Source: Microbacterium sp. LWH13-1.2 (GTDB lineage Bacteria > Actinomycetota > Actinomycetes > Actinomycetales > Microbacteriaceae). From it: a stretch of DNA of 64,000 bases. The stretch spans positions 1,674,001 to 1,738,000 of the forward strand of contig NZ_CP151635.1 in NCBI RefSeq assembly GCF_038397735.1. Reading direction: 5' to 3'. Positions 26,123-33,784 of the stretch are shown here, in pieces (position 1 is the first letter of the stretch; each line of letters begins with the position of its first letter). A program made the translations under genes and the position numbers. The notes under the pieces were generated by a model. That model was not told where the DNA came from. It saw only the letters and a list, made by a program, of their open reading frames with translations, and searched no databases.

Positions 26123-26542
26123 ATGGCTGCCGTCACACTCCCGACTGTCGATATCGACATACCCGAGGGCGGGCTGCCCATCAGCGCGGTTGCGCGGGCC
26201 ACCGGGTTGAGTATCGACACACTCCGCTACTACGAGGGTGCCGGGCTGCTGCTGAATCCCGCACCGCGTGACCACGGCGGCCGGCGCCGGTACGGCCAGA
26301 ACGACGTGGATTGGATCGCCGGCTTGATCATGCTCCGTGAGACCGGCATGAGCATCGCCGATATACGACGGATGGCCGAGCTCAGCCGCATCGACGGCAC
26401 AGAGGCGGAGCGGCTCATAGTGCTCGAGCAGCACCGGCTTCACGTTCTCGCGAAGCTCGACAGAACCCGCGCGCACCTCGCAGCACTCGAATCGAAGATC
26501 GCCGCATATTCCGAAGCATCAACCAAAGAAGGATCATCATGA
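26123..26542 (+). CDS. MerR-family transcriptional regulator
   Basis: A 139-aa regulator. The N-terminal winged helix contains ISAVARATGLSIDTLRYYEGAGLL, followed by RRRYGQNDVDWI. The C-terminal dimerization coiled coil runs through LEQHRLHVLAKLDRTRAHLAALESKI. There is no Cys cluster for metals, so an organic or electrophile signal is more likely. The ATG at 26123 is fixed by the MerR-type promoter; the in-frame GTG at 26096 lies inside the operator. It overlaps the aldo/keto reductase gene by 4 bp and probably activates its own operon. Confidence 0.9.
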   Translation: MAAVTLPTVDIDIPEGGLPISAVARATGLSIDTLRYYEGAGLLLNPAPRDHGGRRRYGQNDVDWIAGLIMLRETGMSIADIRRMAELSRIDGTEAERLIVLEQHRLHVLAKLDRTRAHLAALESKIAAYSEASTKEGSS

Positions 26543-27537
26543 CACTTTCGACACCTCTACCGACCGCTGCCCTCGGAGACGGCCTGCGGGTCTCGGCCAT
26601 CGGCTTGGGCGCCATGGGCATGAGCGCTTACTACGGAACCAGCGACGAGAAAGAATCGATCGCCACACTCCGCCATGCCGTCGACACCGGCGTGACTTTC
26701 ATTGACACCGCCGAGGCATACGGCCCGTTTGAGAACGAGAAGCTCATCTCGCGCGCGCTGGGCGACCGCCGTGATGAAGTCACGCTCGCAACCAAGGCCT
26801 CCGCAGAGACCGACGACGATGGCACCATCCACGGCCGGAACGGTACTCCCGCCTATATCCGCAAGGCGGCAGAACGGTCCCTGCGCCATCTTGGCACCGA
26901 GGTCATTGACCTGTACTACCTCCACCGAGTTGACCCGGACGTCCCCATCGAGGAGAGCGTCGGCGCGATGTCCGAGCTCGTGACCGAAGGCAAAGTGCGG
27001 CACATCGGCTTGTCCGAAGCATCGGAGGCCACCATTCGACGCGCACACGCCGTGCATCCGCTCGCTGCGGTGCAGTCGGAATTCTCTCTCTTCGCCCGCG
27101 ATGTGCTGCACAACGGCGAACTGGCCGCTCTGCGCGAACTCAACATCGGTTTCGTGGCGTTCTCGCCACTGGGTCGTGGATTCCTGACGGGAGAAATTCG
27201 CTCAGTGCACGATCTTGATCCCGCGGACGCTCGCCTGGGCCTTCCCCGGTTCCAGCCCGAAGCCATCGCCGCGAACTTGGCGCTCGTCGATCGGGTGAAT
27301 GCGATCGCTTCCGAGAAGGGAGTCACCAACGCGCAGATCGCCTTGGCATGGCTGATCGCGCAAGGGGTGGTGCCGATCCCCGGCACCCGTCGGCGCAACC
27401 GACTCGACGAGAACACCGCCTCAGTGCGTGTCCGTCTCGACGACGCCGACCTCGCTCGGCTCAGCGCGGCGCTGCCCGACGAACAGATCGTGGGCACGCG
27501 CGACTATGTCGCGCACGCAGACGGTGTGGATCGATGA
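26539..27537 (+). CDS. Aldo/keto reductase
   Basis: A 332-aa NADPH-dependent reductase of the YhdN/AKR13 type with a TIM barrel. The catalytic tetrad is visible: Asp56 in FIDTAEAYG, Tyr61, Lys86 in LATKA and His129 in YYLHRVD. The C-terminal cofactor site is PIPGTRRRNRLDENT. Such enzymes reduce aldehydes, ketones or quinones. It overlaps the MerR gene as ATGA, a common pairing in which the regulator senses the carbonyl or electrophile that the reductase removes. Confidence 0.92.
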   Translation: MTLSTPLPTAALGDGLRVSAIGLGAMGMSAYYGTSDEKESIATLRHAVDTGVTFIDTAEAYGPFENEKLISRALGDRRDEVTLATKASAETDDDGTIHGRNGTPAYIRKAAERSLRHLGTEVIDLYYLHRVDPDVPIEESVGAMSELVTEGKVRHIGLSEASEATIRRAHAVHPLAAVQSEFSLFARDVLHNGELAALRELNIGFVAFSPLGRGFLTGEIRSVHDLDPADARLGLPRFQPEAIAANLALVDRVNAIASEKGVTNAQIALAWLIAQGVVPIPGTRRRNRLDENTASVRVRLDDADLARLSAALPDEQIVGTRDYVAHADGVDR

Positions 27538-27565
27538 CAGCCGGGACGGCGAAGTTCATCACGGT

Positions 27566-27593
27566 CGTCACAACGACGACACGCGTCCGGTCA
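27566..27593 (+). promoter_or_regulatory. ECF41-type promoter, site 2
   Basis: CGTCACA (27566-27572), 16 nt, GGTCA (27589-27593), about 55 bp before the SDR gene at 27649. Both elements are identical to site 1. Confidence 0.75.
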
Positions 27594-27648
27594 TAGCTTG
27601 TGACGGCCGCATGAAACCTCTGCGTCCGCGCGAACCGGAAGGTCACTC

Positions 27649-28425
27649 ATGTCCAGAATCGTTGTCATCGGAGGCACCGGCCTCATCGGCTCCAAGGTTG
27701 TCTCAAAGCTCACTGAGCACGGCCACGACGCTATCTCGGCCACACCCAACTCGGGCGTGAACACCCTGACCGGAGAGGGACTGGCCGAGGTGCTGGTCGC
27801 CGCCAACACCGTGCTCGATGTGTCGAACTCGCCTTCGTTCGCCGATGACGACGTGATGAACTTCTTCACGACCGCCACCAGCAACACCATTGCCGCCGCG
27901 AAGGCCGCAGGGGTTAGCCACTACGTCGCCCTTTCCGTCGTCGGTGCCGAGCGGATGGTCGACAGCGGTTACATGCGCGCGAAGGTCGCGCAGGAGAAGC
28001 TCATCAAGGACTCCGGTATCGCCTACTCGCTGGTGCACGCGACCCAGTTCTTCGAGTTCGTGAAGAGCATCGCCGACAGCGCCACCGTCGACGGCGTCGT
28101 GCACCTGTCCCACGCCCTGATTCAGCCGATGGCGGCGGAGGACGTCGCGACCGCGGTGGCACGCACCACCGCAGGCGAGCCGCTGAACCGGACCATCGAG
28201 GTCGCCGGCCCCGATCGGTACAGCCTGGACGACCTCATCCGCACAGGCCTCGCCTTCCGCGGGGACACGCGGACCGTCGTCGCCGACCCCGATGCCACCT
28301 ACTTCGGCGAGAAGCTCACCGCCGAGATGCTTCTCCCCGGCCCCGACGCCACACACTTCGACACCCACTTCGAGGAGTGGCTGCCCGCGAACCCCGCCCC
28401 GGCAGCGCCGGCCGCTTCGAAGTAG
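27649..28425 (+). CDS. NmrA-like SDR oxidoreductase, paralogue 2
   Basis: A 258-aa Rossmann protein and close paralogue of the SDR at 22121. The nucleotide loop is GGTGLIG. Shared blocks are SGVNTLTGEGL, LDVSNSPSFADDDVMNFF, ALSVVGAERM, YMRAKVAQEKL and ATQFFEF. The C-terminal YFGEKLTAEMLLPG also matches the other island paralogues. It is driven by ECF41-type site 2. A carboxymuconolactone decarboxylase-family gene starts 1 nt after its stop, giving the oxidoreductase-plus-CMD pairing known for ECF41 targets. The substrate is unknown. Confidence 0.87.
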   Translation: MSRIVVIGGTGLIGSKVVSKLTEHGHDAISATPNSGVNTLTGEGLAEVLVAANTVLDVSNSPSFADDDVMNFFTTATSNTIAAAKAAGVSHYVALSVVGAERMVDSGYMRAKVAQEKLIKDSGIAYSLVHATQFFEFVKSIADSATVDGVVHLSHALIQPMAAEDVATAVARTTAGEPLNRTIEVAGPDRYSLDDLIRTGLAFRGDTRTVVADPDATYFGEKLTAEMLLPGPDATHFDTHFEEWLPANPAPAAPAASK

Positions 28426-28426
28426 C

Positions 28427-28900
28427 ATGCCGACCGTGTCCGCTTCGGACCACCTCGACTCCGCGGTTCCGGCCGCCTACCAGGCGCTCATCGCCGCCGG
28501 TAAGGCGGCCGGCCTCGCCGCCCGCGACGCGGGACTCGACCCGCTGGTTGTTGAGCTCGTTCGCATCCGATCGTCGCAACTTAATGGCTGCGCATTCTGC
28601 CTCCGCATGCACACAAGGGATGCATTTGCTCACGGCGAGACCAGCGACCGCCTCGCCGTGCTCCCGGCATGGCGAGACTCCCGCTACTTCACGGCCGTCG
28701 AACGTGCAGCACTGGCCGTCGCCGAAGAGGTCACACTCATCGCTGATCAGCAGACAGGACGCCGGTTCCTCCGAAGCGACGGTGACGTCGAGCAGCAGGT
28801 GCTCACCCCCGACCAGCTAGCGGCGGTCCGCTGGTTGACCATCGTCATCAATGCCTTCAACCGCATCGCGATCCTCAGCCACTACGACGTCGCACCGTAG
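28427..28900 (+). CDS. Carboxymuconolactone decarboxylase / AhpD-like protein
   Basis: A 157-aa all-helical protein of the CMD/AhpD family. The redox motif is Cys55-x2-Cys58 in NGCAFCLRMHTRDA, with His62 completing the AhpD-like active site. Such proteins act as thiol-dependent peroxidase partners or lactone decarboxylases; the CxxC-H motif favours a redox role. The ATG at 28427 lies almost against the SDR stop, so the two are co-transcribed from ECF41-type site 2. Confidence 0.9.
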   Translation: MPTVSASDHLDSAVPAAYQALIAAGKAAGLAARDAGLDPLVVELVRIRSSQLNGCAFCLRMHTRDAFAHGETSDRLAVLPAWRDSRYFTAVERAALAVAEEVTLIADQQTGRRFLRSDGDVEQQVLTPDQLAAVRWLTIVINAFNRIAILSHYDVAP

Positions 28901-28965
28901 CCAGCGGCCGACATCCCACCCCACGGATCGACCGAAACCCAGCACCACTGAAGAAAAGGAAGCGA

Positions 28966-29430
28966 ATGATGAGTGAACACGAGAACTCCGATTCCGCTGC
29001 CCACCCTGATGAGGTCAGTTTCCTCCAGGATGGCATCGCCGACCTTCGCAATGACAGTCTCCGCGACGCTGACCTTCCGTCGGCGGACGCAGATTTCGAG
29101 ATGGTCGTGCATCGCGATGATGTCCGGCATCACTACTCTGCCAGACTCGAGGAGCTCGAGGTGGCGGCCATCGAGTTCAAACAGATGGGCAACCGGGTCG
29201 TGATTCTTGCGACCACTGTCGTCCCAGAGTTTCGTGGGCGAGGCATCGCTGTGGAACTCATCGCTTACGCCCTCGACGACGTGCGCGATCGCGGCATGCA
29301 CGTCACCGTGTACTGCCCTCTCGTTTCCGCCTTCATCAACCAGAGCCCGGAATATGCGGACCTGGTCGATCCGGAGCATCCGGGACGAACATCCAGCGAA
29401 CGGCTCTTCACCAAAAGGACCACATCATGA
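28966..29430 (+). CDS. GNAT-family N-acetyltransferase (YjdJ-like)
   Basis: A protein of about 154 aa whose second half (residues 50-145) is a short GNAT fold of the YjdJ/GTLF3B type. The acetyl-CoA loop is VVPEFRGRGIAVEL (RGRGIA). The C-terminal SAFINQSPEYADLV is typical of this subfamily. The first 45 acidic residues are poorly conserved. ATG 28966 or 28969 starts after AAGGAAG. The gene overlaps the GAPDH-like gene by 4 bp as ATGA, so the products are coupled. Confidence 0.83.
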   Translation: MMSEHENSDSAAHPDEVSFLQDGIADLRNDSLRDADLPSADADFEMVVHRDDVRHHYSARLEELEVAAIEFKQMGNRVVILATTVVPEFRGRGIAVELIAYALDDVRDRGMHVTVYCPLVSAFINQSPEYADLVDPEHPGRTSSERLFTKRTTS

Positions 29431-30431
29431 AGAACATCGCCGTCTACGGTTTCGGACGTATCGGCCGTCAGCTCGTGCGCAGCGCGGTGAAGAACGACCT
29501 CTTCTTCCCCAGCGTCATCTGTGACATCGCTCCAGCCGGCGACCTCGCCGCACTCCTCGAAGTGGACACGAACTACGGGTGGTGGCCAGCGGTCTCCTCG
29601 GACGACGACACTTCCATCTCCATCGACGGCAGACGAATCACGTACATCAACTCCCGCGAGGGCGTCCCGGACTGGAAGGCCCTCGGCATCGATCTGGTCG
29701 TCGATTGCACCGGCCGCGGTGTCACCCGGGAAGCAGCTGAGCGGCATCTCGCGAACGGCGCCGAGCGCGTGCTGATCAGCGGACCGAGCAAGACCGCCGA
29801 GGACTGCGACGCGGTTCTGCTGCCGGGCATCAACCTCGACGACTACAACAGTGATACCCACAAGATCATCAGCATGGCCAGCTGCACCACCAACGCCCTC
29901 GCGGCCGTCGTCAAGGTGCTCCTCGAGTCCACGGGCATCCAATACGGCGTCTTCTCAACGGTCCACGCCTACACGAACACGCAGTCGTTGACCGACCAGC
30001 CGATGAAGTCCAGAAGAGACTCATGGGCCGGTGCGGAGAACATCATCCCGTCCTCTTCGGGGGCCGCAAAAGCGCTGGGGTTCGTCTGGCCCGACCTCAA
30101 GATCACCGGTAAGGCCTATCGGGTACCCGTGCGTACGGGCAGCATCGTCGAGCTCAACGTGATACCGGAGCGAGAGATCGCGACCGAGGACCTTCGCGAC
30201 GCCTTCCGGCAAGCCGCGGCCACAGGGCCCCTCAAAGGCATCCTCGAAGTGTTCGAGGACGAGTGGACCTCAGCCCGCATCGTCGGAGATCCGCACTCAT
30301 CGATCGTCGACCTCCCGCTGACTCAGTCGTTCAACGGGATGGTCTCAGTGGCGGCTTGGTACGACAACGAGGCCGGATTCTCGATGCGACTCGCTGAGAC
30401 CGCTGTCCGCTTGGCATCCACAGACTGCTGA
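29427..30431 (+). CDS. Glyceraldehyde-3-phosphate dehydrogenase family protein
   Basis: A 334-aa GAPDH-fold dehydrogenase. The NAD loop is GFGRIGRQLV, the nucleophile is Cys153 in SCTTN and the general base is His180 in STVHAYT. The phosphate region reads SRRDSWAGAENIIPSSSGAAKAL, and WYDNEAGFS closes the barrel. The cofactor-selecting segment is CDIAPAGD in place of the usual VND found in glycolytic GapA. It may be an accessory phosphorylating GAPDH or an erythrose-4-phosphate-type enzyme. It is overlapped by the GNAT gene and closed by a strong terminator. Confidence 0.85.
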   Translation: MKNIAVYGFGRIGRQLVRSAVKNDLFFPSVICDIAPAGDLAALLEVDTNYGWWPAVSSDDDTSISIDGRRITYINSREGVPDWKALGIDLVVDCTGRGVTREAAERHLANGAERVLISGPSKTAEDCDAVLLPGINLDDYNSDTHKIISMASCTTNALAAVVKVLLESTGIQYGVFSTVHAYTNTQSLTDQPMKSRRDSWAGAENIIPSSSGAAKALGFVWPDLKITGKAYRVPVRTGSIVELNVIPEREIATEDLRDAFRQAAATGPLKGILEVFEDEWTSARIVGDPHSSIVDLPLTQSFNGMVSVAAWYDNEAGFSMRLAETAVRLASTDC

Positions 30432-30436
30432 GTGCC

Positions 30437-30476
30437 GTGCACCGATGCCATGGAACGTGGCATCGGTGCACGTTTT
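30437..30476 (+). terminator. Rho-independent terminator after the GAPDH-like gene
   Basis: A perfect 14-bp stem GTGCACCGATGCCA (30437-30450) and TGGCATCGGTGCAC (30458-30471) with a 7-nt loop and a TTTT tract at 30473-30476. Confidence 0.93.
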
Positions 30477-30489
30477 GGTTTCAGCGCCC

Positions 30490-31209
30490 TCAGCGATACT
30501 CGGGATTCGCGCTCAGGCCAAAGCGTTCTCCGCTGTCCCACGCCCCTCGAAGATTTCCCCACGCGGGGATACCGCCAGCTGCTCGAAGCATGCTGGCCAT
30601 GTGCATCAGGTTCCAGGTCATAAACGTCACATTTCGACGAGTGAAGTCATTCTCCGGACCTCCGGAACCTGGGTCCAAGTAGCTCGGTCCGGGACCGATC
30701 TCGCCTATCCAGCCCGCGTCGGCACCTGGAGGTATGACGCATCCCACGTGTTGGAGGCTGTACAGGATTGAAGCGGATGCGTGCTTGACCCCGTCTTCAT
30801 TGCCGGTGATGATCGCGCCGCCAGTCTTCCCGTAGTAGACATACTGACCTTGGGCATTGTATTCGCCGCTCATCGCGTAGAGGCGTTCGATGAGTTTGCG
30901 AGTGACCGATGCGTTGTCCCCGAGCCACAAAGGCCCGCCAACGACGAGGATGTCGGCGGCCTTGATCGCCGGCCATACGTCGGTGAGCCACTCATCGCTC
31001 GCCCAGCCGTGTTCGCGCATATCGGGGTAGACACCCGGAGGCACGTCAAAGTCGACGAAGCGAAGCGTTTGCACCTCGACACCATGGGATCTCATCAGGT
31101 CGACACTGAGGTCCATGAGTCCTTGGGTGTTACTCACCTGCGGACTTGGTTTGAGAGTGCAATTAACGAAGACGGCACGCAACCCGCTGAAATCAGGCCC
31201 GCCGCTCAT
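30490..31209 (-). CDS. Flavodoxin-fold NADPH-dependent FMN reductase-like protein
   Basis: A 239-aa flavoprotein-like fold. Strand 1 and the phosphate loop are AVFVNCTLKPSPQVSNTQ. A central VVGGPLWLGDNASVTRKLIERL and GGAIITGNEDG follow, matching the FMN-reductase/NAD(P)H oxidoreductase family. The C-terminal tail GAWDSGERFGLSANPEYR is typical of the actinobacterial subgroup. It likely transfers electrons from NAD(P)H via FMN to quinones or other acceptors. ATG 31209 overlaps the stop of the UBP-zinc-finger gene, so the two are coupled and share ECF41-type site 6. Confidence 0.87.
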   Translation of the reverse strand: MSGGPDFSGLRAVFVNCTLKPSPQVSNTQGLMDLSVDLMRSHGVEVQTLRFVDFDVPPGVYPDMREHGWASDEWLTDVWPAIKAADILVVGGPLWLGDNASVTRKLIERLYAMSGEYNAQGQYVYYGKTGGAIITGNEDGVKHASASILYSLQHVGCVIPPGADAGWIGEIGPGPSYLDPGSGGPENDFTRRNVTFMTWNLMHMASMLRAAGGIPAWGNLRGAWDSGERFGLSANPEYR

Positions 31210-31565
31210 CGTTGTTTCGCCGCCTGCGCGCGCCAGTCTGCCGGAAGCCGACTCGCGGGGCCGGGCGCTGCCTGATCGAGGGGATGGCTCAACGGTGGCG
31301 CCAGAACGACCGGCTCGGCGTAGCTGTCGCTCCGGTAGTCCCAGAACCAGTCCTCGCCCGGCTCGAAGCTTGCGATGACGGGATGGCCGGTCTGAAGGAA
31401 GTGCGCCGTCGCGTGCTGACCGGGCGAATTGTTGCAGCAGCCAACATGACCGCAGGCAGCGCACCGGCGCAGATGCACCCACCAGCTGCCTTCCGCATCG
31501 CACTGCACACACACATTTCCCGACGGCGGGACCGTCGGGTCGACAATTGAGAGATCCATGGTCAT
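31206..31565 (-). CDS. UBP-type zinc-finger protein
   Basis: A 119-aa protein consisting mainly of a ZnF-UBP domain. The zinc ligands are visible in VCVQCDAEGSWWVHLRRCAAC, GHVGCCNNSPGQHATAHF and TGHPVIAS. The aromatic segment GEDWFWDYRSD follows. In eukaryotes this fold binds the ubiquitin C-terminus; in bacteria its role is unknown and no ubiquitin is present. ATG 31565 or 31559 is possible. It is the first gene of the operon with the flavodoxin-like reductase, downstream of an ECF41-type promoter, which suggests the two proteins work together in redox stress. Confidence 0.86.
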   Translation of the reverse strand: MTMDLSIVDPTVPPSGNVCVQCDAEGSWWVHLRRCAACGHVGCCNNSPGQHATAHFLQTGHPVIASFEPGEDWFWDYRSDSYAEPVVLAPPLSHPLDQAAPGPASRLPADWRAQAAKQR

Positions 31566-31708
31566 GAGCCAGCCTTCGCTGCGGTGCCCGCCGGGGCAGG
31601 TCGCGTTTGCATGAGATCCAGACTGGACAGCCCGCCGGTGCGGGTTTCGCTGATAGTCACTGCGACTTTCCTCTCTCACCGAGCTGAGGCGCGGTGGGTC
31701 ATGAGATA

Positions 31709-31736
31709 AGACCGAACAACTGCAACTTGTGTGACA
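31709..31736 (-). promoter_or_regulatory. ECF41-type promoter, site 6
   Basis: On the minus strand TGTCACA (31736-31730), 16 nt, GGTCT (31713-31709). It lies between the end of the first sigma gene and the UBP-zinc-finger gene, with a leader of about 135 nt. Confidence 0.75.
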
Positions 31737-31764
31737 CCCCAGAAGCACCGCCAACTGCGGCGAT

Positions 31765-32676
31765 CTACAGCGCCAGGGGCACGGAGGGCGCAATCGGTGC
31801 GAGCTTCTCGGGATTCATCACCCAGAAAATTTCTTGCACCGAGCCCACGCGGGCGGAGACCGTGAGGAGCGCGAACGGCTTTCCTGCTCGGTACAACAGG
31901 GCACTGTCGTGGCCGTTCGCCTCGACGATTTCGATGGTCACATCACCCCAGAACCACGTCGAGACGCCGACGAGGAATCGAATGAGCGTCTCCCGCCCGC
32001 AGATAGGTCGCCTGGCGGTGCGATGAACCACACCGCCGCCGTCGGTGTAGCTCACAGCGTCGGCAGCGAGAAGCTTCTCTAGCTCCGTTGCGTCTCCCCC
32101 CTGGGCTGCGTCGAGAAACGTGCGGAAGAGTCGTTTCTGTTCTTCTCGGCTGCTCACGTGCACAGCATCCGTCGACAGATGCTTTCGTGCCCTGCTGACC
32201 AGCTGGCGGGCAGAAGCTTCCGTTGTGCTGAGGATGTCCGCGATCTTCGCGTAAGGGTAGGTGAACGCTTCCCGGAGCACATATGCCGCGCGTTCGGTAG
32301 CAGTGAGTCGCTCCATGAGGAACAAGGTGGCGAGCTCGAGTGCCTCAGATCGTTCAGCTCCGAGCATCGGATCGTCTGAGGTATCGACGGGCGTCGGCAA
32401 CCACGAACCGACATAGGTTTCGCGTCGAGAACGGGCACTGTTGAGGACGTTGATGGCGAGGCGCGTGGTGGTTGTCGCGAGAAAAGCGGCGGGGTTTCGC
32501 ACCGTTGCCTGATCGCACAGTTGCCATCGAATCCACGTGTCCTGCACGACATCCTCCGCTTCAAAAGCGCTGCCGAGAATCCGATAGGCGATGCCGAACA
32601 ATCGCCGACGCTGAGTGACGAAGGCCATCAGCGACTCGTCATCTGAGTCGTACACGTATTGCTGTTGCGGGTTCAT
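31765..32676 (-). CDS. ECF41-family RNA polymerase sigma factor with SnoaL-like C-terminal domain (1)
   Basis: A 303-aa sigma factor. Region 2 (about 18-85) contains RLFGIAYRILGSAFEAEDVVQDTWIRW, and region 4 (about 120-168) contains AERAAYVLREAF and ASARQLVSRARKHL. A fused SnoaL-like domain follows (about 180-295). The three ECF41 hallmarks are present: WLPTP (92-96), DGGG (212-215) and NPEKL (288-292). In ECF41 the C-terminal domain replaces an anti-sigma factor and controls activity. I start it at ATG 32676 with AGGAAC upstream. It lies 122 bp downstream of an SDR gene that has an ECF41-type promoter, suggesting positive feedback. Confidence 0.93.
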   Translation of the reverse strand: MNPQQQYVYDSDDESLMAFVTQRRRLFGIAYRILGSAFEAEDVVQDTWIRWQLCDQATVRNPAAFLATTTTRLAINVLNSARSRRETYVGSWLPTPVDTSDDPMLGAERSEALELATLFLMERLTATERAAYVLREAFTYPYAKIADILSTTEASARQLVSRARKHLSTDAVHVSSREEQKRLFRTFLDAAQGGDATELEKLLAADAVSYTDGGGVVHRTARRPICGRETLIRFLVGVSTWFWGDVTIEIVEANGHDSALLYRAGKPFALLTVSARVGSVQEIFWVMNPEKLAPIAPSVPLAL

Positions 32677-32798
32677 GTGCCGTTCCTGAAGGAAGGTCGC
32701 GCACTCGACTTTGTCGCACACGCTGGCTGAGTCGCGCACCTCAGCTGAGCGCAAGGCTACAACGTGCGCCAGCAGTTAGATAGCGATATGACTGCACC

Positions 32799-33575
32799 TC
32801 AAGCCGTGATGTCTTCAACGACTTCCGGGGTCTGAATGCGCCAGTCGTGGTACCTCCGCTGAGCAATCGAGGCTGTGGCCTCCGGAAGAAGGTCACGGCT
32901 CGCGAGTCGAGCACCGAAATAGGTCCCGAGCGGGTCGGGCACGACTTCCCGCTCGTCCTGGCGGAAGCTCAGATCCATCACCGCCAGGTCCTTGAGACTG
33001 AAGACCTCCGGGCCACCGAACTCCACCATCCCGTAGAGCGGCTGCCCGAGCGACGTGTCAACGACAGCCCGTGCGACATCGTCGGCTGCCATGGGCTGCA
33101 CCAGCACATCGGCGACCCGGACGGCCCCGCCGCGCACCGCATGGTCGGTGATGCTGCGAATGAATTCGAAGAACTGAGTCGCGTGTACGAGCGAGTATGG
33201 GCGGTGAGACTCGATGATGAGCCGTTCCTGCTGCTGTTTCGCGACGAAGTACCCGCCTTCGGCACGGGCCAGACGATCGGTGCCGACGACGGAAAGGGCG
33301 ACATGGTGCCCTACGCCGGCTGCTTCCCCGTAGCTGAGCAGGTTCATGGTGGAGGTGTAGAAGAATTCTTGCGCCCCCGCTTCGTCCGTGTAAGAGGAGT
33401 TCGACACGTCGACCAGAACGTCTGCACCTGTCAGCGCGTCTTCCAGCCCCTCCCCCGTGAAGGAGTTGACGCCCGTGGAGCGGGCGGCGACGAGAACGTC
33501 GTGCCCGGATGCCCTCAGCTGACGGACGACCCTCGCTCCGATCAAGCCTGTTCCACCGATCACCGTGATTTTCAT
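32799..33575 (-). CDS. NmrA-like SDR oxidoreductase, paralogue 3
   Basis: A 258-aa Rossmann protein. The nucleotide loop is GGTGLIG. Paralogue signatures are TGVNSFTGEGL, LVDVSNSSYTDEAGAQEFF, ALSVVGTDRLARAEGGYF, KQQQERL and ATQFFEFI. The end YFGARLASRDLLPE resembles paralogue 2. ATG 33575 has AGAGGGG upstream. It is driven by ECF41-type site 3 and followed by sigma factor 1 on the same strand, so enzyme and sigma gene probably form one transcription unit. Confidence 0.87.
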   Translation of the reverse strand: MKITVIGGTGLIGARVVRQLRASGHDVLVAARSTGVNSFTGEGLEDALTGADVLVDVSNSSYTDEAGAQEFFYTSTMNLLSYGEAAGVGHHVALSVVGTDRLARAEGGYFVAKQQQERLIIESHRPYSLVHATQFFEFIRSITDHAVRGGAVRVADVLVQPMAADDVARAVVDTSLGQPLYGMVEFGGPEVFSLKDLAVMDLSFRQDEREVVPDPLGTYFGARLASRDLLPEATASIAQRRYHDWRIQTPEVVEDITA

Positions 33576-33627
33576 GTCGCCCCTCTGAATGCTGTTCGGC
33601 TGCGACGGATGTCCGCCCGTACTCAAT

Positions 33628-33655
33628 AGACCAGGCGCCCGCCCTGTTTGTGACA
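33628..33655 (-). promoter_or_regulatory. ECF41-type promoter, site 3
   Basis: On the minus strand TGTCACA (33655-33649), 16 nt, GGTCT (33632-33628). It drives SDR paralogue 3 and probably sigma factor 1. Its -35 lies 33 bp from that of the divergent site 4. Confidence 0.78.
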
Positions 33656-33688
33656 GTCCGCGAGGAACTGCCTTTCAATCGCTAAGCC

Positions 33689-33716
33689 CGTCACACCCGC
33701 TCGAGCTACACGGTCT
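33689..33716 (+). promoter_or_regulatory. ECF41-type promoter, site 4
   Basis: CGTCACA (33689-33695), 16 nt, GGTCT (33712-33716). It drives the two alpha/beta hydrolase genes and is back-to-back with site 3. Confidence 0.78.
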
Positions 33717-33784
33717 TGTCTGGCATGGGCAACAGATGTTGAACGAAGGCCCATCCCGTTATCCCTGAGCACGGAAGGACCATC

